From contig QWDA01000010.1 of NCBI GenBank assembly GCA_003605175.1, positions 111,649-175,648 on the forward strand: a stretch of 64,000 bases of DNA, given 5' to 3'. The first letter of the stretch is position 1. Each line of letters starts with the position of its first letter. Shown here in pieces: positions 13,070 through 21,184 of this stretch. Under the pieces are notes generated by a model. It was not told the origin of the DNA. It ran no database searches and worked only from the letters and a program-made list of their open reading frames with translations. This DNA is from Paracoccaceae bacterium. GTDB taxonomy: Bacteria > Pseudomonadota > Alphaproteobacteria > Rhodobacterales > Rhodobacteraceae. Both the position numbers and the translations under genes were made by a program.

Positions 13070-14803
13070 CTACCGCTCGGTCAGCTTGAACTCGATCCGC
13101 CGGTTCTGTGCTCGTGCCTCGGGCGTGTCTGCCGGGTTCACCGGGCGGTACTCGCCGAAGCCCGTCGCGGCGAGGCGGTTCGGCGGGAAGCCGAGCTGAT
13201 CGATCATGTAGCGCACCACTGAAAGCGCGCGGGCCTGGCTGAGCTCCCAGTTGTCGGCATAGGAGCCACCGGTGATCGGCTGGTTGTCGGTATGTCCGTC
13301 GACGCGAAGGATCCAGTCGATCCCCGGCGGGATCTGGTCGGCGACGTCGCTCAGGATGCCTGCCACCTCGGCGATCTGCGCGCGCCCCGCAGGCGAGAGC
13401 TGGGCCGAGCCGAGCGGGAACAGCACCTCGGAGGAAAACACGAAGCGGTCACCGACGATCTGCACCCCTTCGCGGTTGCCCAGAAGATCGCGCAATTGTC
13501 CGAAGAATTCCGAGCGATAGCGCTCCAGATCCTGGGTCTCGGCCTCGAGCCGCTTGCGCTCGGCCTCCTCTAGCTCTGCCCGGCGGCGCTCCTCGGCGGC
13601 GGCGCGCGCCAGCGCCGCGTTGAGCTGCGAGCCCAGCGCCTCGATCTGCACCTTGGCCGCCGAATCGCTCTCGGCCGAGGCGTCCAGCATCGCCTGAAGC
13701 GCGCCGAGCTGACCGCGCAGCGCCGCCACCTGCTCGTTCAGCGCGGAAATCCGGCGCTGGCCCTCGGCCGATTTCGCCTGCTCGTCGGCAAGCTCGGCAT
13801 TGGCCTGGGCCAGAAGCCGCTCCATGCGCTCCCGGTCGGTCAGACCCGCCTCGGCCTCGACCCTGGCGGCAAGCGCCGCGGCAAGCCGGTCGCGCAACGC
13901 CTCCTGGTCCGACAAGAGCGCGGCGACCTCGTCGGATTTCTCCGCCTCCGCGGCCAGGGCCTCCGCCAGCCGCTTCGTCAGGCCCTCTTCAGCCGTGCGG
14001 GCGGCGGCCAGCAACGTCAGCGTTTCCTCGGCCTTCTTGCGCTGCGCCTCGAGGTTCAGGCTCATCGCGGTCAGCTCGGCATCCGAATCCGCGAGCCGCT
14101 TGCGCAGGGCCTCCGCGGCGGCGGCATCGGCGAGGCGGGCGGCCTCGGCCGCGTCGAGCTGCTGTTTCAGCCCCTCGCTTTCGGCGCGAAGATCGGCGGT
14201 CAGCGCCTCCAGCGCCTCGCGGCGGGCGGCGGCCAGGCGCGCGGCCTCCTCCTGAGCGTCGATCTCGTCGCGGGCCCGGGCGAGCGCGAGTTGCAGCGCC
14301 TCCTGCTCCGACAGCAGATTGGCCTGCGCCTCCTCCAGCTCGGCCAGGTTCGCCGTGAGCCGCTCGCCTTCGGCCAGCGCCTCGTCGCGCTGCCCGATCA
14401 GAGCGGCGACCTGCGCCTCGAAGCTGGTGATCCGCGCGGCCCGGTCGGCAAGTTCCTGTTCCTGGCCGGCGATCTGGCTGTTCAGCGTCGCGATCAGCGC
14501 GGTCTGGCTGTCGATCTCGCCACGCGCGGCCGCGAGATCCTGGTTCAGCCGCTCGCGCGCATCCTCGAGATTGGCGGTGCGCTGCTGTTCGAGGCCGAGC
14601 GCCCGGGCGAGATCGGTGATCTCCGTGGCGAGCTCGTCAAGCTCGTCTTCCTGCCCGTGGATGGTTTCCTGCAGCACGTATTGCAGGATCATGAAGATCG
14701 TCAGCACGAACATCAGCACCAGCAAAAGCGCCGTCATCGCGTCGACGAAGCCCGGCCAGATCGAGTTCGAGACGCGCTGTGCGGACCGCCGCGAGAGGGC
14801 CAT
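13070..14803 (-). CDS. MotB/OmpA-like peptidoglycan-binding protein with very long coiled coil
   Basis: 577 residues. One transmembrane helix (about 16-45) begins with Asp21 in FVDAMT, the position of the proton-carrying aspartate in MotB, TolR and ZorB. Residues about 50-430 are an almost unbroken Ala/Glu/Leu/Arg coiled coil. Residues about 445-577 form an OmpA-family peptidoglycan-binding domain (VDGHTDNQPI, RALSVVRYMIDQLG, ATGFGEYRP, RRIEFKLTER). With the MotA-like partner three bases upstream it probably forms a proton-driven inner-membrane stator attached to the cell wall. Flagellar MotB is shorter and lacks this coil. The function of this pair is not known to me. Confidence 0.88.
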   Translation of the reverse strand: MALSRRSAQRVSNSIWPGFVDAMTALLLVLMFVLTIFMILQYVLQETIHGQEDELDELATEITDLARALGLEQQRTANLEDARERLNQDLAAARGEIDSQTALIATLNSQIAGQEQELADRAARITSFEAQVAALIGQRDEALAEGERLTANLAELEEAQANLLSEQEALQLALARARDEIDAQEEAARLAAARREALEALTADLRAESEGLKQQLDAAEAARLADAAAAEALRKRLADSDAELTAMSLNLEAQRKKAEETLTLLAAARTAEEGLTKRLAEALAAEAEKSDEVAALLSDQEALRDRLAAALAARVEAEAGLTDRERMERLLAQANAELADEQAKSAEGQRRISALNEQVAALRGQLGALQAMLDASAESDSAAKVQIEALGSQLNAALARAAAEERRRAELEEAERKRLEAETQDLERYRSEFFGQLRDLLGNREGVQIVGDRFVFSSEVLFPLGSAQLSPAGRAQIAEVAGILSDVADQIPPGIDWILRVDGHTDNQPITGGSYADNWELSQARALSVVRYMIDQLGFPPNRLAATGFGEYRPVNPADTPEARAQNRRIEFKLTER

Positions 14804-14806
14804 GGC

Positions 14807-15979
14807 CTAGCGCCGCCCGCCGAGCGCCTCGACCGCCCGGGTCAACTGGTGGATGTCGGCGCGGAGGTCGTCGAGCATTTCCTGGCGTCCGCTGGCCATA
14901 TCCTCGAGGATCCGCAGGAGCTGCACGTCCATCGAGCGCAGGCGCATCCGGGTCTCGGCATCGGTCTCGCCGCCGCCGCCCTGCGACACCCGCGCCTCGA
15001 GCGCCTCGGCCAGCCGTTCCTGCCCGGCCGCGAGCCGTTGCAGCGTCGCGTCGGCGGCGTTTTCGCCCTCGATCCGCTGAACCAGCGCTTCGACCGCGTT
15101 GGCCAGCCCGCCGATGCGCTCGTCGACGACGCCGCGGCTAAGTTCGGATTCCTCGTAGAGCGTCGCCAGCGCGCTCATCTGTTCGGCCATCTGGTCGAGC
15201 ACCGCCGTCGCCGCCCCGCCGCTATCGCCGTCGCTGTCGCCACCGGCAAAGCCGACGCGGGTGATCGTCGAGAGCCAGTCCTCGAGCTCGCGGTAGAAGG
15301 TGTTCTGGCCATGGCTGGCGAACAGCTCGAGCAGTCCGACCACGAGCGAGCCGGCGAGACCCAGGAGCGAGGAGGAGAACGCCACGCCCATGCCGCCGAG
15401 CTGGCCTTCGAGCCCGGACATCAGCCGGGCGAACACCTCGGCCCCGCCCTCGTCGGTCCCGGCGGGCGCGAGCGAGCGGATCGTGTCGACCACCGCCGGA
15501 ACGGTCGTGGCGAGGCCGTAGAACGTTCCGAGAAGGCCAAGGAAAATCAACAGGTTGACGATGTATCGCGTGATGTCGCGCGCCTCGTCCACCCGTGTCG
15601 CGACGGAATCGAGGATCGACCGGGTCGACCCGGTTCCGAGTTGCGCGCGGGCGCCGCGGGTGCGCAGAAGCGCGGCCAGGGAGGCGAGGAGCCGGGGCGC
15701 GTGGGTGAACTGGTGGCCCGGCCGTTCGAGCACGAATCCCTCGATCCAGATCACCGAACTGACCAGCTGGAACACCTGCCAGAAGCAGGTGAAGATGCCG
15801 ATCACGAAGACGAAGGCGATGAACCCGTTGAGCCAGGGGTTCGCGAGGAAGACCGGCGCGACCTTCGGATACGCGATCCAGCCACCGGCGGCGACCAGCA
15901 TCGCGACGAAGACCATCAGAAGGATCTGACGGATCGGTTGTGAAAAGTGGGGCTCGGCCTCACGTTCCAGTCGGTTCAT
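14807..15979 (-). CDS. MotA/TolQ/ExbB-family proton channel protein
   Basis: 390 residues. Likely transmembrane helices are at about 17-36, 50-72, 138-158 and 194-220. The channel segments carry the family signatures LLGTFYGLATTVP and GMGVAFSSSLLGLAGSL. A soluble tail of about 170 residues predicted helical (EQMSALATLYEESEL, RIGGLANAVEALVQRIEG) follows. It pairs with the OmpA-domain protein directly downstream. The pair resembles ZorA/ZorB of the Zorya defence system in outline, but no zorC, zorD or zorE neighbours exist, so a housekeeping envelope motor is more likely. Confidence 0.87.
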   Translation of the reverse strand: MNRLEREAEPHFSQPIRQILLMVFVAMLVAAGGWIAYPKVAPVFLANPWLNGFIAFVFVIGIFTCFWQVFQLVSSVIWIEGFVLERPGHQFTHAPRLLASLAALLRTRGARAQLGTGSTRSILDSVATRVDEARDITRYIVNLLIFLGLLGTFYGLATTVPAVVDTIRSLAPAGTDEGGAEVFARLMSGLEGQLGGMGVAFSSSLLGLAGSLVVGLLELFASHGQNTFYRELEDWLSTITRVGFAGGDSDGDSGGAATAVLDQMAEQMSALATLYEESELSRGVVDERIGGLANAVEALVQRIEGENAADATLQRLAAGQERLAEALEARVSQGGGGETDAETRMRLRSMDVQLLRILEDMASGRQEMLDDLRADIHQLTRAVEALGGRR

Positions 15980-16092
15980 GACGGGCGTGTCCTGACGACT
16001 GCCTTATGGTTAACGCAGACCTTAGGGGCTCGCGACCGGCCGGACAACACAGAAATGTGCCTCGCAATCGCCCGTTGTACCAGATTTAGAGC

Positions 16093-17199
16093 CTACTCGG
16101 CCGGTTCGGCCGCCCGCTTCGGCGCGGCACGCCAGGTGAGCGCGTCTTCCGAACCCTTCGCGAAAGCTTCGGCCTGAACCTGAAGCGCGCCGTGATGGGG
16201 CGATTTCACGCAGACCGGATCGGTCGCCGCGGCATCGCCCACCACCGCCATGGCCTGGCAGCGGCAGCCGCCGAAATCCTTGAGCTTGCGCTCGCAGGAG
16301 CGGCAGGGCTCGGCCATCCACTCGGTGCCGCGATAGGCGTTGAAAGCCGCGCCCTCATACCAGATCTCGGCAAGTGGCCGGTCGCGCACATTGTCGAACG
16401 TCAGGTGCGGGATCGTCTGCGCCGCGTGGCAGGGCAGCACCAGCCCGTCGGGCGCGACGTTCAGCCCGGTCGTGCCCCAGCCACCCATGCAGCGCTTCGG
16501 ATAGTCGGAATGGTAGTCGGCGGGCACGTAGTCGATCACCAGCGTGCCCTTGAGCCCCTGGCGTGCCTCGGTCACGATCCGGTCGGCCTCCCGCGCCTGC
16601 TCCCGCGTCGGCATCAGCGCGTCGCGGTTCATCAGCGCCCAGCCGTGGAACTGCACGGTGGCGACTTCGATCCGCCGGGCGCCCATCTCCACGGCCATCT
16701 CCAGCGCGCGGGGCAGCTGGTGCAGGTTCTGCCGGTGCAAGACGGCGTTCAGCGTCAGCGGAAAGCCGATCTCGCCGATCCAGCCGGCGACCTGCATCTT
16801 GCGGTCATAGCCGCCCTTGTAGCCGCCGATCCTGTCGGCCATCGCTGCGTCGGTGCCCTGGAGCGAGAGCTGGATATGGTCGAGCCCGGCTTCGTCCAGC
16901 TCGCGCAGGCGGCGCTCCGTAAGGCCAATCCCGGAGGTGATGAGATTGGTATAGAGCCCCGCCTCCCGCGCCGCGCGCACCAGCTCGGTCAGGTCACGGC
17001 GGCTGGCCGGTTCGCCGCCCGAAAGGTGGAGCTGCAACACGCCCAGTTCGGCGGCCTCGCGGAAGACGCGGCTCCACGTATCAGTGTCTAACTCGGCGTC
17101 GATACGGGCCAGCTCGAGCGGATTCGAGCAATAGGGGCAGGATAGCGGGCAGCGATGGGTCAGCTCGGCCAGCATTGCGATGGGCGGGCGGACACTCAC
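16093..17199 (-). CDS. pqqE: PqqA peptide cyclase (radical SAM), PQQ biosynthesis protein E
   Basis: 368 residues. The radical SAM motif CxxxCxxC is at Cys17, Cys21 and Cys24 (HRCPLSCPYCSN). A C-terminal SPASM domain has clustered cysteines (CMGGWG, CHAAQ, CRSCERKLKDFGGCRC). PqqE forms the Glu-Tyr carbon-carbon bond in PqqA, held by PqqD. The start is GTG in a GTGA overlap with the pqqD stop codon. It is the last gene of pqqABCDE. Confidence 0.97.
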   Translation of the reverse strand: MSVRPPIAMLAELTHRCPLSCPYCSNPLELARIDAELDTDTWSRVFREAAELGVLQLHLSGGEPASRRDLTELVRAAREAGLYTNLITSGIGLTERRLRELDEAGLDHIQLSLQGTDAAMADRIGGYKGGYDRKMQVAGWIGEIGFPLTLNAVLHRQNLHQLPRALEMAVEMGARRIEVATVQFHGWALMNRDALMPTREQAREADRIVTEARQGLKGTLVIDYVPADYHSDYPKRCMGGWGTTGLNVAPDGLVLPCHAAQTIPHLTFDNVRDRPLAEIWYEGAAFNAYRGTEWMAEPCRSCERKLKDFGGCRCQAMAVVGDAAATDPVCVKSPHHGALQVQAEAFAKGSEDALTWRAAPKRAAEPAE

Positions 17200-17474
17200 G
17201 ATACGACCTCCAGGAAGCGACGGTCGCGCAGCGCGCCGAGCAGCCCAGCGCTGTCCGCGGCGATCTGCGCCGCCGGGGCGTCGTAGCGCTCGGCCAACGC
17301 CTCCGTGATCGCGCCGAAACTGCGCGCCCCGTCGATCTCCGACAGCACCGCATGGGCGGCGGCATCAAGCGTCACGGTGCGCTCGGGCGCCAAGAGCACC
17401 CAGGTCGCGCGCACCTTGTCCCAGTGGATCCGCACGCCGCGCGGCAGCACCGGAATGTCGTCGGGCCCGATCAT
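17196..17474 (-). CDS. pqqD: PQQ biosynthesis peptide chaperone PqqD
   Basis: 92 residues (MIGPDDIPVLPRGVRIHWDK). The start is the ATG at 17474, which overlaps the pqqC stop by ATGA; a longer reading frame would run through pqqC. PqqD binds the PqqA peptide and presents it to PqqE. The family pattern of a small winged-helix-like protein with a WVLLAPE strand and a C-terminal helix is visible. Confidence 0.94.
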   Translation of the reverse strand: MIGPDDIPVLPRGVRIHWDKVRATWVLLAPERTVTLDAAAHAVLSEIDGARSFGAITEALAERYDAPAAQIAADSAGLLGALRDRRFLEVVS

Positions 17475-18220
17475 GACGCCTTCGCCAGCGCCATGCCCTC
17501 GCCCGGCACCCAGGCGCCCGGCGGAATCCGCCCCGGCTCCACATAGGCGCCCCAGAGCGCGTCGAGCTGCGACCAGAGCACGTCGGTCTTGAAGATCAGC
17601 GCCTTCGCCGCGGCGTCCTGTTTCTCCGCCGTATCGGCATGGTCGAGCACCCATTTCAGCCCGAACGCCACATCCTTCGGCGCCTCCTTCAGCCGGTTGC
17701 GGAAATAGGAGAGCGAACTGTCATCGGCGAAATCGTAGTTCTTCAACAGCCCCTCGATCCGGTTCGCGTGGATCTTCGGCGCGAAAAGCTCGGTGAGCGA
17801 GGCGGCCACCGCCTCCAGCAAGGTCTTGTCACGCACGAAGCGGACATAGGCATCCACCGCGAACCGCGTCGCCGGCAGAACGCCCGCGCAGGATGCCACA
17901 TAATCAGGGTCTAATCCTACGGCTTCGGCCAGTCTCAGCCAGCGGCGGATGCCGCCCTCGTTGGTCTCGGTGCCGTCATGGTCCTCGATCCGCGAGCGCC
18001 AAGCGCGGCGCAGGTCGGGGCTCTCCACCCGGCTCATGAAGGCCGCGTCCTTCATCGGGATCGAATGCTGGTAGTAGTAGCGGTTGATCACCCAGGCGCG
18101 CACCTCCTCGGGCGAACAGCCCCCGCCATGCAGCCGGTGATGGAACGGGTGCAGGTCGTGATAGCGCTCGGCGCCGATCTGGCGCAGGCTAGCCTCCAAC
18201 TCCTCGCGGGTTGCGGTCAT
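17471..18220 (-). CDS. pqqC: Pyrroloquinoline-quinone synthase PqqC
   Basis: 249 residues, full length. Conserved features of this cofactor-free oxidase are present: YHDLHPFHHRLHGG near the N-terminus, WVINRYYYQHSIPMKDAAFMSR, and several His/Tyr residues of the active site. It catalyses the final ring closure and eight-electron oxidation to PQQ. ATGA overlaps occur on both sides (with pqqB and pqqD), so the operon is translationally coupled. Confidence 0.97.
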   Translation of the reverse strand: MTATREELEASLRQIGAERYHDLHPFHHRLHGGGCSPEEVRAWVINRYYYQHSIPMKDAAFMSRVESPDLRRAWRSRIEDHDGTETNEGGIRRWLRLAEAVGLDPDYVASCAGVLPATRFAVDAYVRFVRDKTLLEAVAASLTELFAPKIHANRIEGLLKNYDFADDSSLSYFRNRLKEAPKDVAFGLKWVLDHADTAEKQDAAAKALIFKTDVLWSQLDALWGAYVEPGRIPPGAWVPGEGMALAKAS

Positions 18221-19113
18221 GTCGCGATCTCCATTCCGTCCTGTCCGATGGTCCAGCCCGCCGCCTCGGCCTCGGCCCGTTCGGGCGAGCCGGGGCGCAG
18301 GACCGGGTTGGTGTTGTTCATGTGCACATAGACCTTGCGGCCGATCTCGAGGCCCGCAAAGGCCGCCATCGAGCCGTTTTCCCCTGAAATAGACATGTGT
18401 CCCATGCGCTGGCCGGTCTTGCTGCCCACGCCCGCGCGCTGCATCTCGTCATCCGTCCAGAGCGTGCCGTCGAAGAACAGGAGCGCCGCGCCGTCGAGCC
18501 GGGCGCGGAGGTCGTCCGAGAGGAGCGCGCAGCCGGGGATGTAGAACGCCGTGGTCTCCCCGGCGGTGAGCGCCACGCCCACGGTCTGTTCGCCCACGAG
18601 GTCGGTTTGAACCGTGTCGCCTTCGAGATAGAGCGGCACCTTTCCTGGGACCGGGAACAGTTCCGCCGTCAGTCCGGGGGCAAGCTCGAAGGATTGCCCG
18701 AGCGCGATGGTGCGTCTTTCGACGATTTCGGCGCGCAGGGCGGAGAAGATCGGGTTCTCCGCGATCACCCGGTGAATCTCGGCGGTGGCGAAAAGCGTGA
18801 AGGGCTGCACCTCGCGCAGCGTCAGGAGACCCGCCACGTGGTCGATATCGCCATTGGTCAGCAAGATCGAGCGCAACGGCAGCGCGCGCGGCCCGGTCGG
18901 GTGCAGCGCGGGGGTCGCGGCCAGTTGCTGGCGGATATCGGGCGAGGCATTCAGCACGGCCCAGTCCATTCCGTTGCCGGTGACGGCGAGCGAGGACTGG
19001 GTCTGCGCGGGGATCTCGCCACGGCGGGCGAGGTTGCAGTTCTCGCAGCCGCAATTCCATTGCGGAAGGCCGCCCCCAGCGGCGGCCCCCAGCACCTGCG
19101 CGCGGACTCCCAT
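18217..19113 (-). CDS. pqqB: PQQ biosynthesis protein B (metallo-beta-lactamase fold)
   Basis: 298 residues from the ATG at 19113 (MGVRAQVLGAAAGGGLPQWNC), preceded by GGAAGA. A longer in-frame start would run into pqqA. The CGCENC cysteine pair typical of PqqB is near residue 23, a MBL-like LLTNGDIDHVAGLL segment follows, and GHMSISGENG occurs late. PqqB is a non-canonical MBL-fold protein implicated in hydroxylating the PqqA-derived intermediate. It lies 23 bases after pqqA. Confidence 0.95.
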   Translation of the reverse strand: MGVRAQVLGAAAGGGLPQWNCGCENCNLARRGEIPAQTQSSLAVTGNGMDWAVLNASPDIRQQLAATPALHPTGPRALPLRSILLTNGDIDHVAGLLTLREVQPFTLFATAEIHRVIAENPIFSALRAEIVERRTIALGQSFELAPGLTAELFPVPGKVPLYLEGDTVQTDLVGEQTVGVALTAGETTAFYIPGCALLSDDLRARLDGAALLFFDGTLWTDDEMQRAGVGSKTGQRMGHMSISGENGSMAAFAGLEIGRKVYVHMNNTNPVLRPGSPERAEAEAAGWTIGQDGMEIAT

Positions 19114-19136
19114 GCCGGTCTTCCGCGCGCGTTGGA

Positions 19137-19232
19137 TCAGAACAGGACGCCGTCGGTGTCGCCGTCGGGTCCGTACATGTTGATTTCCATGCCGCACTCG
19201 ATCTCGCGGATGGTCGGTTTGCTCCAGGCCAT
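19137..19232 (-). CDS. pqqA: PQQ precursor peptide PqqA
   Basis: A 31-residue peptide starting MAWSKPTIREIECGMEI. It contains the essential E-x3-Y pair (Glu16 and Tyr20, in EINMY) that becomes PQQ, and ends DTDGVLF. A GAGGAGAG ribosome-binding site precedes the ATG. It is the first gene of the pqq operon. The 123-base gap before it holds a TAAGAA direct-repeat motif shared with the promoter at 29.8 kb. Confidence 0.97.
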   Translation of the reverse strand: MAWSKPTIREIECGMEINMYGPDGDTDGVLF

Positions 19233-19317
19233 GTCACTCTCCTCGCTTTCGGGGCTCCACCAGCGAAGCCCCTTCGTCGGGAGGATTGCGAACAGGGCGG
19301 GACCGGTCAAAGGAAGT

Positions 19318-19337
19318 GTTCTAAGAAATAATAAGAG
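19318..19337 (-). promoter_or_regulatory. Candidate operator upstream of pqqA: TAAGA(A/G) direct repeats
   Basis: On the plus strand GTTCTAAGAAAT is followed by AATAAGAG. Two TAAGAA-like half-sites lie 10 bp apart, one helical turn, the arrangement often bound by response regulators. A copy identical at 18 of 20 positions lies at 29801-29820 in the same orientation relative to its minus-strand operon. It begins 86 bases upstream of the pqqA start codon. The binding protein is unknown; the adjacent OmpR-type regulator and the LuxR regulator at 45.8 kb are candidates. Confidence 0.6.
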
Positions 19338-19355
19338 CGGCGCGATTCCAGTGCT

Positions 19356-20030
19356 TTAGCCAAGAACGGGCGGAGCGCCGTCGAGCACGAATCCGCGGTT
19401 CCGGATGGTCTTGATCTCGAAGCCGAAGCTCGCCGCCGGCTCGATCTTGCGGCGGAGATAGCCGACATAGACGTCGACGACGTTCTCGGAACTCGCGCCC
19501 TCGCCCGACCAGAGCGCCTCGAAGATCCGCGGGCGCGAGAGCACCTCGCCCGGATACGAGGCGAAAAGCTTCAGAAGGGCGAATTCCCGCTGGGTCAGGG
19601 TCACATTCCGGCCTGCGGCGGAGAGCGTCCAGGAGGTGCCGTCGAGCCGCGCGGCGGCGCTGCGGCTGCGGCGCTCCTGCACCTTGAGCCGCGCCACCAG
19701 CTCGTCGAGCGAGAACGGTTTCACCACGTAATCGTCGGCGCCGGCCTCGAGCCCAAGGGCGCGGTCCTCAACCTCGGTCAGCGCGCTCAGCATCAGGACG
19801 GGGATCCGGTGCCCCTCGGCCCGCATCCGCCGCACCAGGTCGAGCCCGGAATCGGCGCCGATCATCACGTCGACGATGGCCGCCCCCACCGGCGCCTCCG
19901 CCAGCGCGGCCAGCGCCGCCTCGACCCCGTGCACCGCGACGGCGCGGTACTCGTGCAGCGCAAGGCCGCGCGAAAGCGCGGAGGTGATCTCGGGGTCGTC
20001 GTCGACGATCAGGACGCGGGGCTCGGTCAT
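19356..20030 (-). CDS. OmpR/PhoB-family response regulator
   Basis: 224 residues. The receiver domain has the acidic cluster at 10-12, the phosphorylation site Asp54 (AIVDVMIG), and Lys104 in VVKPFS. The C-terminal winged helix ends in the typical RNRGFVLD. It lies directly upstream of pqqA on the same strand. Its kinase partner is probably the histidine kinase at 21141-22715, now separated from it by a plus-strand glycosyltransferase gene. A fossil of the 3' end of a kinase gene lies immediately before its start codon, so the two once formed a normal kinase-regulator operon. Confidence 0.93.
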   Translation of the reverse strand: MTEPRVLIVDDDPEITSALSRGLALHEYRAVAVHGVEAALAALAEAPVGAAIVDVMIGADSGLDLVRRMRAEGHRIPVLMLSALTEVEDRALGLEAGADDYVVKPFSLDELVARLKVQERRSRSAAARLDGTSWTLSAAGRNVTLTQREFALLKLFASYPGEVLSRPRIFEALWSGEGASSENVVDVYVGYLRRKIEPAASFGFEIKTIRNRGFVLDGAPPVLG

Positions 20031-20034
20031 GGGC

Positions 20035-20083
20035 GGATGCTAGCCGCCGGCGGCGGGCAAGCCCAGCGCGACCATCGTCCCCG
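20035..20083. repeat. 49-bp direct repeat, left copy (fossil kinase 3' end)
   Basis: 46 of 49 bases match 21136-21184 in the same orientation. Read on the minus strand it encodes the last residues of the histidine kinase (GTMVALGLPAAGG then stop, compared with GTMVVLGLPVADG), ending five bases before the response regulator ATG. It shows that a kinase gene once ended here. Confidence 0.9.
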
Positions 20084-20186
20084 CTGCCGCGCCTTCGTGA
20101 ACTTCTTCGGAACGCGCCCGGATCGCGGGCCGGAGAGAAGAAAAACGCGGCATGGGCCGTTCCCCGTTTTCTGATGATCTGACATA

Positions 20187-20221
20187 AGATGTTCGGGGCT
20201 CGATTGGCCCCGGGCATCTTT
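20187..20221. other. Long imperfect hairpin before the glycosyltransferase
   Basis: AAGATG pairs with CATCTT and, inside a two-base mismatch, CGGGGC pairs with GCCCCG around a 7-base loop. Only three T residues follow on the plus strand. It could be a weak terminator or a 5' leader structure of the downstream gene. Confidence 0.5.
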
Positions 20222-20255
20222 GCGTGCCCCGCCCCCGGGCATCGGAAAGGATCTC

Positions 20256-21119
20256 ATGAGCCGCGTCACCCTGGTCACCGTTGCCTTTAATTCCTCGGCC
20301 GTGCTGCCCGCCTTGCTGGACTCAGTGCCGGAGGGTGTGGCCTGCGTGATCGTGGAGAACGGGTCGCGCGACGTGGCCGAGACCCGCGCGCTGGCCGAGG
20401 CCCACGGTGCCAGACTGGTGGTCTCCGAGCGCAACATCGGATTTGGCCCGGGCTGCAACCTGGGCGCGGCGCAAGCCACGAGCGAGTTCCTGTTCTTCGT
20501 GAATCCGGATGCGACATTGGCCCAGGGCGCCGTGGAGGCGCTTCTGGCCGCCGCCGAGGCGCATCCCGAGGCCAGCGCCTTCAACCCGCGCCTGCGCGAC
20601 GGCAAGGGCAGGATCGCCTTCAAACGGCGCAGCAAGCTGCTGCCCAGATCCGCCTGGCTGCCGCGCGAGGCCGCCGATAGCGATTGTGAACTGCCGGTGC
20701 TGCAGGGCTCGGCGATCTTCGTGCGGCGCGCGGCCTTCAAGGCCGTGGGCGGCTTCGATCCTAAGATCTTTCTCTATCACGAGGATGACGACCTGAGTCT
20801 GCGGCTCCGGCGCGACTGCGGCACGCTGCGTCTGGTGACCGGCGCCGAGGTCGTGCATCTGTTCGGCGATTCCACCGCGCGCTCGCCCCGCACCGCCGCG
20901 CTCAAGGCCTGGTACATGGGCCAATCGCGGATCTATGCCTGCCGCAAACACGGGATGCCCGCCGCCCTCGGCACTGCCCTCAGGGAGGCCCTGGGGCAGC
21001 TCCTGTCGCCACTGACGCTGCTCTCGGCCCGCAAACGGGCCAAGCACTGGGCCTACCTGCGCGGCATCTGGGCCGCGCGGAGCGTCGACGGCGCGAACCA
21101 GCCGCTGCCCTGGCAATAG
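20256..21119 (+). CDS. Family 2 glycosyltransferase (rhamnosyltransferase-like)
   Basis: 287 residues from the ATG at 20256, which has GGAAAGGA upstream; an earlier in-frame start adds an unlikely Pro-rich leader. GT-A fold features: VTLVTVAFNSS at the N-terminus, the DXD-like NPDA at about residue 86, a GFDPKIFLYHEDDDLSLR acceptor/catalytic region, and a basic C-terminal segment that may contact the membrane. It probably adds a sugar to a surface polysaccharide. It is the only plus-strand gene between a kinase and its regulator and is bounded by 49-bp direct repeats, which suggests insertion. Confidence 0.88.
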   Translation: MSRVTLVTVAFNSSAVLPALLDSVPEGVACVIVENGSRDVAETRALAEAHGARLVVSERNIGFGPGCNLGAAQATSEFLFFVNPDATLAQGAVEALLAAAEAHPEASAFNPRLRDGKGRIAFKRRSKLLPRSAWLPREAADSDCELPVLQGSAIFVRRAAFKAVGGFDPKIFLYHEDDDLSLRLRRDCGTLRLVTGAEVVHLFGDSTARSPRTAALKAWYMGQSRIYACRKHGMPAALGTALREALGQLLSPLTLLSARKRAKHWAYLRGIWAARSVDGANQPLPWQ

Positions 21120-21135
21120 ACTGCCCCGGCACGCA

Positions 21136-21184
21136 GGATGCTAGCCGTCGGCGACGGGCAAGCCCAGCACGACCATCGTCCCCG
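21136..21184. repeat. 49-bp direct repeat, right copy (3' end of the intact kinase gene)
   Basis: Covers the last codons and stop of the histidine kinase gene and matches 20035-20083 at 46 of 49 positions. The two copies bracket the glycosyltransferase segment 20084-21135. Confidence 0.9.

Noticed and set aside
13070..15979. Zorya defence system (zorAB)
   Set aside because: The MotA/MotB-like pair alone is insufficient. No zorC/zorD or zorE gene adjoins it, and the long coil is on the B subunit rather than on A.
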